A stretch of 64,000 nt of DNA from Paraburkholderia panacisoli (GTDB lineage: Bacteria > Pseudomonadota > Gammaproteobacteria > Burkholderiales > Burkholderiaceae), in contig NZ_VTUZ01000029.1 in assembly GCF_008369935.1 (NCBI RefSeq), forward strand, positions 62,001-126,000, in the 5' to 3' direction. Position numbers and translations under genes: made by a program. The notes below the pieces were generated by a model. The model ran no database searches. It was not told the origin of the DNA and was given only the letters and a program-made list of their open reading frames with translations. Numbering within the stretch: position 1 is the stretch's first letter; each line of letters begins with the position of its first letter. Below are positions 32,563 to 41,526 of the stretch, piece by piece.

Positions 32563-35438
32563 ACGGCGTCGGCTCCGACGGACGCGCGCTGGCTTGCGAG
32601 CAGTTGCAGGTCTTCGACGATCTGCTTCTGCGACATCACGCTCAGGTCGACGACTTCACGCGCCTGCGCGACGTAATAGGCGAGTTGTTCGTCGCTGCGC
32701 GCGAGCGACTTGTCGAGCGCGGTTTCGATACGTTGCAGATGCGTCACCAGCTTGTCGTTCGATTCGCCGAACATCTGCACGGCCGCGCCGAACGCTTCGC
32801 CCAGGCTCGCCACCTCGACGGCGCTGCCGGTCACCTGCGCGGCGACCGCGCCGAGCTTGCCGGTTTGCAGTTCGACGTGATCGGTGAAGCGCGTGCCGAC
32901 GCGCTCCAGCAGATCCGCCGACGTGGAGACCAGCGCGTCGACGGCCGTGCGCTGCTCGGTGGATGCGTGGTTCACTGCATCGAGCAGCGTCTCCAGCGTT
33001 TCCAGCAGACGGCTGCGCTCCTGCAGCATCGCGGTATCGCGGACCATGCTGTCGGAGAGTTTCTGGCGCAGTTCGGCAACGACTTCGGCTGCGGCCTTCG
33101 GTGCTTCCGAGGCCGCCTGCACGAGCCGGCCAATTTCGCCGATCGTCTCGCTGGCATGCGCCTGCGTTTGCGCCGAGATATCGCGCGCGGTCTGCGCGAG
33201 CGTTTCGCAGATTTCCTGCTGACGGCTTGCGGTGCGCGCGCCTGTTTGTTCCCACTCTTCGCTCAACTTGCGCGCCATCGCGCCGAGCGAGTCGGTCCAC
33301 GTGGCCAGCCGTTGCTGATCTTGCGCGGCCAATTCCGCTTGCAGATTCGCAGCAGCCTTCGGCGCTTGCTCCGCCGCTTGCACGAGCCGATCGATCTCGC
33401 CGATCGTTTCGCTGGCGTGCGCCTGCGTTTGCGCCGCGATATCGCGCGCGGTTTGCGCGAGCGTTTCACAGATTTGCTGCTGATGGTTTGCGGTGCGTGC
33501 GCCTGCCTGCTCCCATTGCTCGCTCAAGTTGCTTGCTATCGAGCCGAGCGTCTCGGTCCACGCGGCCAGCCGTTGCTGATCTTGCGCGGCCAATTCCGCT
33601 TGCAGATTCGCAGCAGCCTTCGGCGCTTGCTCCGCGGCTTGCACGAGCCGATCGATTTCGCCAATCGTCTCGCTGGCATGCGCCTGCGTTTGTGCCGCGA
33701 TATCGCGCGCGGTTTGCGCGAGCGTTTCGCAGATTTGCTGCTGATGGTTTGCGGTACGTGCGCCTGCCTGCTCCCATTGCTCGCTCAAGTTGCTTGCCAT
33801 CGAGCCGAGCGTCTCGGTCCACGCGGTCAGCCGTTGCTGATCTCGCGCGGCCAATTCCGCTTGCAGATTCGCAGCAGCCTTCGGCGCTTGCTCCGCGGCT
33901 TGCACGAGCCGATCGATTTCGCCAATCGTCTCGCTTGCATGCGCGCGCGTCTGCGCGGCGATATCGCGCGCGGTTTGCGCCAACGTCTCGCAGATTTCCT
34001 GTTGACGGCTCGCGGTGTGCGCGCCCGCCTGCTCCCACTGTTCGCTCAACTTCCCTGCCATCGACCCGAGCGTCCCGGTCCAGACAGTCAGCCGCTGTTC
34101 GTCACGCGACGCCAATTCCGTCTGCAAGTCCGCATGCGACTGACCCACCGTGCTCAACAGCGACGCCGCATGCTGCTCGAAGCTCGCCGAGGCCATAGCC
34201 AACGCTTGCTGATTGTGCGCCGCCAGCTTCTCGCCGACACGCTCCTGGCGCGACAGCGCATCCTGCCACGCTTGCGACACGCTGCCCGCCGTCGTCTCCA
34301 GCCGCGCGGACACGCCGTCCAGCAGCGCGGCCGAGCGTTGCTCGAAGGTCTCGGCCACGTTCGCGAGCGAGCTGCGCAACTGTGCGGCCAGTTCGTCGTT
34401 CGATTGCCGATGTCCGGCTAGCGCGCTGTTCCAGATGTCCGCGACGTTCGTGGCCGTCGCCGCGAAACCGCTCGACAGCCCGTCGAGTTGCCGCTGCACC
34501 GCCTGCGAAACCGTCTCGTGCAACGCGGCCGTTTCGCGCGACAGACCGGCCAGCGTCGCCTCCATGACCGGCTGCAGCGCCGCGCCCGCGGCGCGCGCAC
34601 TGTCGGCGACGCTGTCCTTCAACGACTGCTCGACCGCGCCTGCCAGACGCAGGTACGCGGTCTCGGTGTTGCGATGAAACGCGTGCTGGCTCGCGATCTG
34701 CCGCTCGCTCGACGCGGCGCTCTGTTGCTCGAGAGCCGCCATCATCGTTTGCAGACGATCGACCAGCGTCGGCATCACTTCGGCCTGGCGCTGCAAAAGT
34801 TTGAAGCTTTCTTCGCGCTGATGACTCTGCGAGTACACGCGCAAGCTCGTCGCGATCTTCACATCGAGCATCTGCGCCGCTTCGAGCCGCTCGCGCCGAT
34901 ACAACGCGGACAGCAGCCCGAGCATCGCGGAAGTCGCGACGCCCGCAATCGAGGTGCCGAACGCGAAGCCCAGCCCCTTGACCGGCGCCGCCAGCGACGC
35001 ACGTATTGCTTGCAGGTCGGTGGCGCTCTCCAGCGCGATGCCGGTGCCGCGCAGCGTCGCCACCATGCCGAGCAGCGTGCCCAGCATGCCCAGCAACACC
35101 AGCAGGCCGACGAGATAAGGGGTCAGCGCCGGCCCCGGCAAGGCCACACGCTCGCCTTCGACGCGCAGCCGCGCCGCGTTGCGCAGGCTCGGATGCAGCG
35201 GCTCCAGCCACGCGGCAAGACTCGGCGGCGGCCCGGACAGCCCCGCGACCGCACGCGTCAACGTGGCGGTCGCGTGGCTGTAGCGGCGCAACTCGAGCGC
35301 GCCCGTCACGTAGCACGCGACGATCAATAACGTGACGGCCAGCGCCAGCAGGTTCGAACCGACATAGCTGGCGGCGATCCAGCACGCAGCGGCCAGACCT
35401 GCCAGAAACACAACGAGATCAATACGATATCTGGACAT
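32559..35438 (-). CDS. DUF802 protein: MotA/ZorA-like membrane core with giant repeat-containing tail
   Basis: The 959-residue protein starts with two membrane helices (7-25, 28-48). A second pair (about 104-128, with VLLGMLGTLLGMVATLRGTG, and 152-180, with GLGFAFGTSIAGVATSAMLG) matches the conserved pore helices of the MotA/TolQ/ExbB/ZorA family. The remaining 770 residues are a long, alanine/glutamine-rich helical tail, including four nearly identical 87-residue repeats (about 440-790) containing a Trp-rich EQWEQAGARTA stretch and ICETLAQTARDIAAQ. A DUF802 region ends the tail. ZorA of the Zorya system has the same plan of pore plus long cytoplasmic tail. An upstream in-frame extension to 35732 is antisense-like noise; the ATG at 35438 starts the first helix. 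Confidence 0.85.
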   Translation of the reverse strand: MSRYRIDLVVFLAGLAAACWIAASYVGSNLLALAVTLLIVACYVTGALELRRYSHATATLTRAVAGLSGPPPSLAAWLEPLHPSLRNAARLRVEGERVALPGPALTPYLVGLLVLLGMLGTLLGMVATLRGTGIALESATDLQAIRASLAAPVKGLGFAFGTSIAGVATSAMLGLLSALYRRERLEAAQMLDVKIATSLRVYSQSHQREESFKLLQRQAEVMPTLVDRLQTMMAALEQQSAASSERQIASQHAFHRNTETAYLRLAGAVEQSLKDSVADSARAAGAALQPVMEATLAGLSRETAALHETVSQAVQRQLDGLSSGFAATATNVADIWNSALAGHRQSNDELAAQLRSSLANVAETFEQRSAALLDGVSARLETTAGSVSQAWQDALSRQERVGEKLAAHNQQALAMASASFEQHAASLLSTVGQSHADLQTELASRDEQRLTVWTGTLGSMAGKLSEQWEQAGAHTASRQQEICETLAQTARDIAAQTRAHASETIGEIDRLVQAAEQAPKAAANLQAELAARDQQRLTAWTETLGSMASNLSEQWEQAGARTANHQQQICETLAQTARDIAAQTQAHASETIGEIDRLVQAAEQAPKAAANLQAELAAQDQQRLAAWTETLGSIASNLSEQWEQAGARTANHQQQICETLAQTARDIAAQTQAHASETIGEIDRLVQAAEQAPKAAANLQAELAAQDQQRLATWTDSLGAMARKLSEEWEQTGARTASRQQEICETLAQTARDISAQTQAHASETIGEIGRLVQAASEAPKAAAEVVAELRQKLSDSMVRDTAMLQERSRLLETLETLLDAVNHASTEQRTAVDALVSTSADLLERVGTRFTDHVELQTGKLGAVAAQVTGSAVEVASLGEAFGAAVQMFGESNDKLVTHLQRIETALDKSLARSDEQLAYYVAQAREVVDLSVMSQKQIVEDLQLLASQRASVGADAV
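33075..34118 (-). repeat. Four tandem 261-bp coding repeats
   Basis: The anchor GTTGCTGATC recurs at 33311, 33572 and 33833, and a diverged copy (GCTGTTCGTC) at 34094, an exact 261-base period. Each unit encodes 87 residues of the DUF802 protein's tail. The two inner copies are almost identical in DNA; the outer ones are more diverged, the usual outcome of recombination within an array. Copy number may vary between strains. Confidence 0.9.
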
Positions 35439-35448
35439 AGTGTCCCAG

Positions 35449-36261
35449 TTAGCGGGTGCGAAGGGCCGCGAGCAACCCTTCGACCGGTTGAAAACGAACC
35501 TCCAGTTCGGCCAGCAAGACGCTCCGCATGTCTTTGCGGAATACGTCGAGCCATGCGCCGGGGATGACGGGCGCGGCGTCTTCGGAGGCTTCCGGGGCTT
35601 CGGTGGTGTCGCAGTCGGCGCGCCTGGCGGAGTCGGCCATGGCGGCGGCGAGCGCTTGCTGCTCGGCCTCCCGCAACCGCTCGAAGTGCCCGGCCAGCAT
35701 GCCGGGCACGGCGCCCAGCAGATTCCGCTCACGCTCGCCGAGCGCGCGTTCCATCACGGCATCCACCACCGCGAGCCGGGCCAGCGCCGGCGTCCTGGCC
35801 GCAAGCATGCCGCGCAGCCGGCCGCGCAGATTGGCAATAGCCGTTTCCATCGACTGCTGGATGGCCTGGTAGCGTTGGCGGAACACCGCGTAATCGACCG
35901 GCGCGTCCACCGCGCCTTGCTTTGGCGCGTGCATTTGCCTTTGCATTTGCATTGGCGCGCGTCCATCCCGCCGCGCGGTCGCGAGCACGCTGTCGCCGAC
36001 GACGGCCTTGGTCAGCGAACTGCGCAGGCGCACGCACTCGGCTTCTTCGGCGCTGCCGAAAACGCGCGCCCCGGCGGCGACGGCGGGCGGACTGCCGTTC
36101 AGCGCCGACGACAACGCAATCGCGTCGGTCCAGCCGAGCCATTGACTCAGCCGGTCCGACAGCGATTGCCTGGATTCGGGAACTTCGACATCCGCCAGAC
36201 GCGCCAGTAAGCGAACGAGCGCGGGGCCGCTGAGCGTTGTGCGCTGGGGGGCTTGCAACAT
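35449..36261 (-). CDS. DUF3348 family protein, first gene of the motor-like operon
   Basis: The 270-residue protein matches DUF3348: an N-terminal GPALVRLLARLADVEVPESR followed by LSQWLGWTDAIALSSAL, a histidine/glutamine stretch (PMQMQRQMHAPKQ), and a helical C-terminal half with RYQAIQQSMETAI and a WLDVFRKDMRSVLLAELEVR motif. It has no signal or membrane helix and should be cytosolic. It lies ten bases before the DUF802 gene. The role is unknown, but its constant pairing with the MotA-like protein suggests a cytosolic partner or assembly factor of the complex. Confidence 0.87.
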   Translation of the reverse strand: MLQAPQRTTLSGPALVRLLARLADVEVPESRQSLSDRLSQWLGWTDAIALSSALNGSPPAVAAGARVFGSAEEAECVRLRSSLTKAVVGDSVLATARRDGRAPMQMQRQMHAPKQGAVDAPVDYAVFRQRYQAIQQSMETAIANLRGRLRGMLAARTPALARLAVVDAVMERALGERERNLLGAVPGMLAGHFERLREAEQQALAAAMADSARRADCDTTEAPEASEDAAPVIPGAWLDVFRKDMRSVLLAELEVRFQPVEGLLAALRTR

Positions 36262-36741
36262 ACCACCGGAGGCAAAAAGTCAGCAGTTTACACGCTGGCG
36301 AGCCGGGCGCCGATGTCGGTGGCTCCGTGGGTGGTCGGAGAGCGGGTTCGAACTTGGCTGACGCGCGCTTGCGCAAGCCCTTCAGCGGGTTGGTCGTTGG
36401 CCGGTCAGGCGTGCTCGTGCGCTCTTACAGCGTGTCTACCTTGACCCTTCAGCAGACTTCCCGCATTCGACGCGCTGCACGATCGTTCCTTGTCACCGAT
36501 GCCGCTCACAAAGCCGCTGGAGCCGCGAACGGATCACTGTAAGATGAAACCCCGCTCGGGACCGCCCGCCGACTGCGCGCCGCACGGACCAAACCGACGC
36601 CCCGCTCGTGAAACGAAAAGGGCCGTCACGCGAGCGCGGCGACGCGCTCGTGACGCACCTGACGCACGTAAAGCGCACGCTCGTCGACTGGATCGCAGCG
36701 CTCTTTGAACCCACCCACTTCAAGCGAGGCAAACAGGCAGC
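36262..36741. other. Intergenic stretch between the motor-like operon and the oxidase
   Basis: The 480 bases hold no convincing gene. The left part must contain the promoter of the DUF3348-led operon, and the right part that of the oxidase. An imperfect hairpin (GTCACGCGAGCGC at 36625-36637 against CGCGCTCGTGAC at 36643-36654) lies about 90 bases upstream of the oxidase gene. Confidence 0.5.
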
Positions 36742-37974
36742 ATGAAATTCGATACCGTTGTGCTCGGCGCGGGCATCGTGGGCGTGTGCGTCGCCGTGCA
36801 TCTGCAGAAACGCGGCCGTCAGGTCGCGCTCGTCGACCGCAAACTGCCCGGCAACGAAACGTCGTTCGGCAATGCCGGGCTGATTCAGCGCGAGGGCGTT
36901 TATCCCTACGCCTTTCCGCGTGACTTCGGCACCTTGCTGCGCTACGCGCGCAACCAGTCGCCGGACGTTCGCTACCATGCCGACGCGATGCTCAAGACCG
37001 CGCCGTTCCTCTGGCAGTACTGGCGCAACTCCCATCCGGCAAAGCACGCCGAAATCGCGAAGTCGTACTCGACGCTGATCGAACATTGCGTGAGCGAACA
37101 CCGCGCGCTCGCTGACGCCGCCGGCGCGCGTGCGCTATTGCGCCCGATCGGCTGGATCAAGGTGTTTCGCAGCGGCGCGGCACGGGATGCGGAGAACCGG
37201 CTCGTCGAACTATGGCATCGCGAGTATGGCGTCGCGTTCGAAACACTCGACGCAGCACGCCTGCAGCAGATGGAGCCCGACCTCGACAAGCACTTGCTCG
37301 GCGGCCTGCGCTACCCCGAATCCGACTCGGTGAGCGATCCGAATGCGCTCGTTACCGCCTACGCGAACTATTTCGAAGCACTGGGCGGACGGTTCTTTAT
37401 CGGCGACGCGGACACGCTACGCGAAGGCTGGGAAGTTGATACGGATGCCGAAACGATCAAGGCCGAGTCGGTGGTGCTCGCGCTGGGACCGTGGTCGGAT
37501 CGCGTGAGTTCGCGGCTCGGCTATCGCGTGCCGTTGGCCGTCAAACGCGGCTACCACATGCACTACGCGCCGCAACCGTCAGCGCGGCTGAATCATCCGG
37601 TGCTGGACGTCGAGAACGGCTATCTGCTCGCGCCGATGGCACGAGGCATCCGCCTCACCACCGGCGCGGAAATCGCGCGGCGCGACGCGGCGAAAACGCC
37701 GACACAACTCGAAGCGGTCGAGCCGATCGCGCGCACGCTGTTCCCCTTGGGCGAGCGCCTCGACGCCGAACCGTGGATGGGTGGCCGCCCCTGCACGCCG
37801 GACATGATGCCGGTCATCGGGCCCGCGAAAAATCACCGGGGTTTGTGGTTCGCATTCGGCCACGCGCATCACGGACTGACGCTAGGGCCGGTGACGGGCC
37901 GGCTGATCGCCGAGATGATGACCGGTGAGCCGACCATCGTAGACCCGCAGCCGTTTCGGGTGGAGCGGTTCTAG
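36742..37974 (+). CDS. FAD-dependent D-amino-acid dehydrogenase-like oxidoreductase
   Basis: The 410-residue protein begins with the FAD-binding motif VVLGAGIVGVCVAVHLQKRG, has LPGNETSFGNAGLI soon after, as in DadA, and ends with WMGGRPCTPDMMPVIGP and FGHAHHGLTLGPVTGR, the isoalloxazine-binding C-terminal pattern of the DAO/DadA family. It oxidises an amino acid or imino acid at the membrane or in the cytosol; D-amino acids or hydroxyproline-type compounds are likely. The start at 36742 gives the Rossmann strand at once. It is a single gene with no clear partner. Confidence 0.9.
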   Translation: MKFDTVVLGAGIVGVCVAVHLQKRGRQVALVDRKLPGNETSFGNAGLIQREGVYPYAFPRDFGTLLRYARNQSPDVRYHADAMLKTAPFLWQYWRNSHPAKHAEIAKSYSTLIEHCVSEHRALADAAGARALLRPIGWIKVFRSGAARDAENRLVELWHREYGVAFETLDAARLQQMEPDLDKHLLGGLRYPESDSVSDPNALVTAYANYFEALGGRFFIGDADTLREGWEVDTDAETIKAESVVLALGPWSDRVSSRLGYRVPLAVKRGYHMHYAPQPSARLNHPVLDVENGYLLAPMARGIRLTTGAEIARRDAAKTPTQLEAVEPIARTLFPLGERLDAEPWMGGRPCTPDMMPVIGPAKNHRGLWFAFGHAHHGLTLGPVTGRLIAEMMTGEPTIVDPQPFRVERF

Positions 37975-38461
37975 CGTTCCAGCGGCACGCGTTCGGCTTG
38001 CAATGATGGGGCGCAGCCGAACGCGTGCTGAAAAAGATCCGTCCGCGCATCGATTCCCGAATCGCGAAGCACCGGCGGCTTGTTATTAACTTGAAAGAAA
38101 CTGGTTGAGCCAAGCTCCCAAACTGGCTCATCGAGCGGGTGATCTTCGTCGTTTCCGCGCGGTTCGAAACGCGCACTACCCGCCCGCCACACTCCGTCGT
38201 TCCGCTCAGATGCGTCCGCGCCACATCACTCATAAAACCCCGCACGGCCATAAAGAGCCCGTCTAAATCGCTCAATTTCGCGCATCTTCGTCGAATCACA
38301 CAGACCAACTCCGACCGGAATTAAGCGTTCTCTAAAAATTTTTGTTGAGAACGCTTCTCAATTACACTCCGATTGCATAGAATCCACGCCGAAACCACTC
38401 TGTAATAAACATGGAATCCCGGAGTAAGGATCACCACGCCTGCTCCGGTCTCAGGAATTTG
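37975..38461. other. Intergenic stretch upstream of the siderophore receptor
   Basis: About 480 bases with no gene. It contains the Fur-box-like palindrome listed separately and A/T-rich sequence around 38325-38400 that should carry the receptor promoter. Confidence 0.5.
38345..38361. promoter_or_regulatory. Fur-box-like operator
   Basis: TTGAGAACGCTTCTCAA is a perfect palindrome around a central base and resembles beta-proteobacterial Fur boxes (GAGAAnnnTTCTC core). It lies about 115 bases upstream of the TonB-dependent receptor, within A/T-rich promoter-like sequence. Iron-Fur repression of the receptor cluster is the natural reading. Confidence 0.7.
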
Positions 38462-40726
38462 ATGACGGGGATGAAAATGAAGTTGCGGTCCGACGAACCA
38501 AAGCTCGGCAAAATCAGCACGACGCTGTGCGGCATGTTGGCTGCCGGTCCTGCCCTCGCACAGGGCACCACGGGCACGGCACCGCCTGACAAGGAAGCGC
38601 AGCTCGCGCCGATTTCCGTGCAAGGCCAGAGGGACGACGGCTTCAAAACGGACCATTCGGCATCGGTCAAATTCACCGCGCCGCTGCTCGACACCCCGAG
38701 GTCAGTCACCGTGATTCCGCAGGAACTGATCCAGAGCACCGGCGCTTCCACGCTGACCGAAGCGCTGCGCACCGTGCCCGGCATCACCTTCGGCGCGGGC
38801 GAAGGCGGCAACCCGCTCGGCGACCGGCCGTTCATCCGCGGCTATGACGCGCAAGGCAGCACCTTCGTCGACGGCATGCGCGACGTCGGCGCGACCACCC
38901 GCGAAGTGTTCAACATCCAAAGCATCGAAGTGACCAAGGGATCGGACGGCGCGTTCGGCGGCCGCGGCGGCGCGGGCGGCAGCATCAACCTGATCACCAA
39001 GACCCCGCATCTGGGCACGTCCGCCGACGGCAGCGTGGGTCTGGGCACCGACCGCTACCGCCGCTTCACCGCCGACGGCAACTGGCAAGTGGCCGATCAC
39101 GCGGCGTTCCGCCTGAACATGATGAGCCACAACAACGACGTGGCCGGCCGCGACGCGGTCAACAATGAACGCTGGGGCGTGGCGCCGTCGTTCACGTATG
39201 GCCTCGGCACGCCGACCCGCGTGACGGCGAGCTACTACCACCTCACGACCGACGACCTCCCCGACAGCGGCATTCCGTACTTCTACACGACCACCAACAA
39301 GCCGGCGAACGTCAGCACGATCTATCCGGCTCCTGTTGACCGCCACAACTTCTACGGCCTGATCGACCGCGATTTCCGCAAGACCTCGTCGGATATCGGC
39401 ACGGTGCGCGTCGAGCACGACATCAACAGCAACCTGACGATCCGCAACACGACGCGCTACACGAAGTCGAGCCAGGACTACATCTGGACCCAGCCTGACG
39501 ACAGCCAGGGCAACGTCGTGAACGGCATGGTGTGGCGCCGCGCGAACACGCGTGCGAGCAACGTCTACAGCCTCGCGAACCAGACCGAACTGTTCGGCGA
39601 GTTCAAGACGGGCTTACTGAAGCACAGCTTCACCACCGGCCTCGAAGTGTCGCGCGAAACCAGCGTGAACGACTCGTACACGGTAGCCGCCGCTTCCGGC
39701 GCGATCTGCAAGACCAACGGCATCGGCGTCGCGTCGGGCTATAACTGCACGAGCCTGTGGTCGCCGAATCCGAACGACCCGTGGGCCGGTTCGGTCAAGC
39801 AGACCAACGACCCGAGCGAGCAGCGCACCACCACCAAATCGCTGTACGCGTTCGACACGATCGAGCTGACCAAACGCTGGCAAGCCAACGTCGGCCTGCG
39901 TGTGGACGACTACTCGACCGACTTCCGCAACACCGTCGCCAACGGCGCCGGCCGCGTGTCGCGCGACGATACGCTGTTCAACTACCAGTTCGGCCTCGTC
40001 TTCAAGCCGGCATCGAACGGCAGCATCTATACGTCGATCTCGACCTCGTCGACGCCGGCGGGCGCGCTGCTCGGCCAGGGCAGCGAAACGCAGTCGCTGA
40101 CACCGGGCCGGGGTGGCATCGGCAGCAACGCCGCTCAGCTCGCGCCGGAAAAGAACCGCAGCGTCGAAGTCGGCACCAAGTGGAACGTGCTGAACAACAA
40201 GCTCTCGCTGACCAGCGCGATCTTCCAGATCGACACGACCAATGCGCGCGTCACGCTGCCGGACAACACCTACGCGATGGTCGGCAATAAGCGCGTGCAA
40301 GGTTTCGAATTCGGCGTGGCCGGCCAGTTGACGAACAAGTGGCAAGTATTCGGCGGCTACACGTACCTGAAGAGCGAGTTGCGCGACAACGGCAAGACCA
40401 AGTCGGATAACGGCCACCAGTTCCCGAACACGCCAAAGAACAGCATCAGCCTGTGGACCACCTACGACGTGCTGCCGAAGTTCACGATCGGCGGCGGCGC
40501 GTTCTACATGTCGCAGGTCTACGGCGACACGGCGAATCTGCGCGCGGTGCCCTCTTACTGGCGCTTCGACGGCGTGGCGACGTACCGGATCAACAAGAAG
40601 GTCGATCTGCAGCTGAACGTGCAGAACATCTTCAACCGCACGTACTACGACCAGGCCTATGCGGCTCACTATGCGTCGATCGCGCCGGGACGCTCCGCGT
40701 TCCTGACGCTCAACGCGCACTACTAA
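38462..40726 (+). CDS. TonB-dependent catecholate siderophore receptor, Fiu-like
   Basis: The 754-residue protein has a signal peptide ending in GPALAQ, a plug domain (SVTVIPQELIQSTGASTLTE, then FIRGYDAQGSTFVDGMRD and KGSDGAFGGRGGAGGSINL) and a 22-strand barrel ending in YASIAPGRSAFLTLNAHY. It imports ferric catecholate siderophores through the outer membrane using TonB energy. The ATG at 38462 follows CAGGAA; an in-frame ATG at 38411 is possible but has no site. A Sel1 protein and a PiuC hydroxylase follow directly, the usual companions of Fiu/PiuA receptors. A Fur-like box lies upstream. Confidence 0.92.
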   Translation: MTGMKMKLRSDEPKLGKISTTLCGMLAAGPALAQGTTGTAPPDKEAQLAPISVQGQRDDGFKTDHSASVKFTAPLLDTPRSVTVIPQELIQSTGASTLTEALRTVPGITFGAGEGGNPLGDRPFIRGYDAQGSTFVDGMRDVGATTREVFNIQSIEVTKGSDGAFGGRGGAGGSINLITKTPHLGTSADGSVGLGTDRYRRFTADGNWQVADHAAFRLNMMSHNNDVAGRDAVNNERWGVAPSFTYGLGTPTRVTASYYHLTTDDLPDSGIPYFYTTTNKPANVSTIYPAPVDRHNFYGLIDRDFRKTSSDIGTVRVEHDINSNLTIRNTTRYTKSSQDYIWTQPDDSQGNVVNGMVWRRANTRASNVYSLANQTELFGEFKTGLLKHSFTTGLEVSRETSVNDSYTVAAASGAICKTNGIGVASGYNCTSLWSPNPNDPWAGSVKQTNDPSEQRTTTKSLYAFDTIELTKRWQANVGLRVDDYSTDFRNTVANGAGRVSRDDTLFNYQFGLVFKPASNGSIYTSISTSSTPAGALLGQGSETQSLTPGRGGIGSNAAQLAPEKNRSVEVGTKWNVLNNKLSLTSAIFQIDTTNARVTLPDNTYAMVGNKRVQGFEFGVAGQLTNKWQVFGGYTYLKSELRDNGKTKSDNGHQFPNTPKNSISLWTTYDVLPKFTIGGGAFYMSQVYGDTANLRAVPSYWRFDGVATYRINKKVDLQLNVQNIFNRTYYDQAYAAHYASIAPGRSAFLTLNAHY

Positions 40727-40737
40727 ACCCTAGCCCG

Positions 40738-41526
40738 ATGGAACAGGTGACGTTGCAGGCGTTGGCGAACGTGTCGCACGACCGGTTCGCCGCGATTCTG
40801 TCGGGGCCGGCCGACCGGGCCGCCGCATGGGTGGCGGCGGCCGCGCAAAACGGCATCGTCGAAGCGCAGGCCGTGTACGGCCAGTATCTGCTCGACGGCC
40901 ACGGCGTCGAGCGCAATGCCGAAGCAGCGTTCACCTGGTTCAGGCACGCGGCGCGGCGCGATCATCCGATGGCGATGAACATGCTCGGCCGCTGCTATGA
41001 ACACGGCTGGGGCACGGCTGCGTGCGCGCCGGTCGCGGTGTACTGGTACCGGCTCGCGGCGCGCGCCGGACTCGACTGGGGCATGTACAACTACGCGTCG
41101 GCATTGGCACTCGGCCATGGCATCAGTTGCGACCGCGTGGAGGCGTTGCAATGGTTCCAGCGCGCCGCCGAACTGGGGCACGCGAAATCGCTGAACTTCG
41201 TCGGCAGCTTTTACGAAGACGGCTGGGAAGTCGAAGCCGACACGAACATCGCACTCTACTATTACCAGCGCGCGGCGGAAGGTGGCGATTTCCGCGGCCA
41301 ATTCAACTACGCACGGCTGCTGGCCGAACGCGGGGACATCGACGGCGCACTGCACTGGTTGCAGCGCGTGCCGCACACGGCAACCGCGGCGTTCGTCACG
41401 AAGATGCAGCGCTGGTTGTCTGTGTCGCCGATCGGCGCGTTTCGGGCGCTGGGTGAGAACATCAATGTGAACATAAGCTCGAACCTCAGCGCCACGATGC
41501 ATCCCGCGCAGGAGTCGCACGCATGA
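40738..41526 (+). CDS. Sel1-repeat (TPR-like) protein
   Basis: The 262-residue protein is made mainly of Sel1 repeats of about 36 residues: EAQAVYGQYLLDGHGVERN, then AMNMLGRCYEHGWG, GMYNYASALALGHGIS, KSLNFVGSFYEDGWEVEAD and RGQFNYARLLAERGD. No signal peptide is seen. It sits eleven bases after the siderophore receptor and overlaps the hydroxylase gene by four bases, so the three are one operon. Its role in siderophore uptake is unknown; it probably scaffolds the hydroxylase or another partner. Confidence 0.9.
   Translation: MEQVTLQALANVSHDRFAAILSGPADRAAAWVAAAAQNGIVEAQAVYGQYLLDGHGVERNAEAAFTWFRHAARRDHPMAMNMLGRCYEHGWGTAACAPVAVYWYRLAARAGLDWGMYNYASALALGHGISCDRVEALQWFQRAAELGHAKSLNFVGSFYEDGWEVEADTNIALYYYQRAAEGGDFRGQFNYARLLAERGDIDGALHWLQRVPHTATAAFVTKMQRWLSVSPIGAFRALGENINVNISSNLSATMHPAQESHA

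Noticed and set aside
33075..34118. Possible CRISPR-like array from regular repeats
   Set aside because: The repeats are 261 bases, contiguous and coding, with no spacers.
32604..34421. 605-residue frame opposite the DUF802 gene
   Set aside because: It is the reverse strand of the repeat array; composition is Leu/Arg-rich and repeats mirror the coding repeats.
31915..35438. Assigning the pair as flagellar MotA/MotB or TolQR/ExbBD
   Set aside because: MotA has no 770-residue tail, TolR and ExbD lack an OmpA domain, and no flagellar, tol or exb genes are near.
35439..35732. 98-residue upstream extension of the DUF802 gene
   Set aside because: It overlaps the well-supported DUF3348 gene in another frame and lacks membrane character; the ATG at 35438 starts the first helix.
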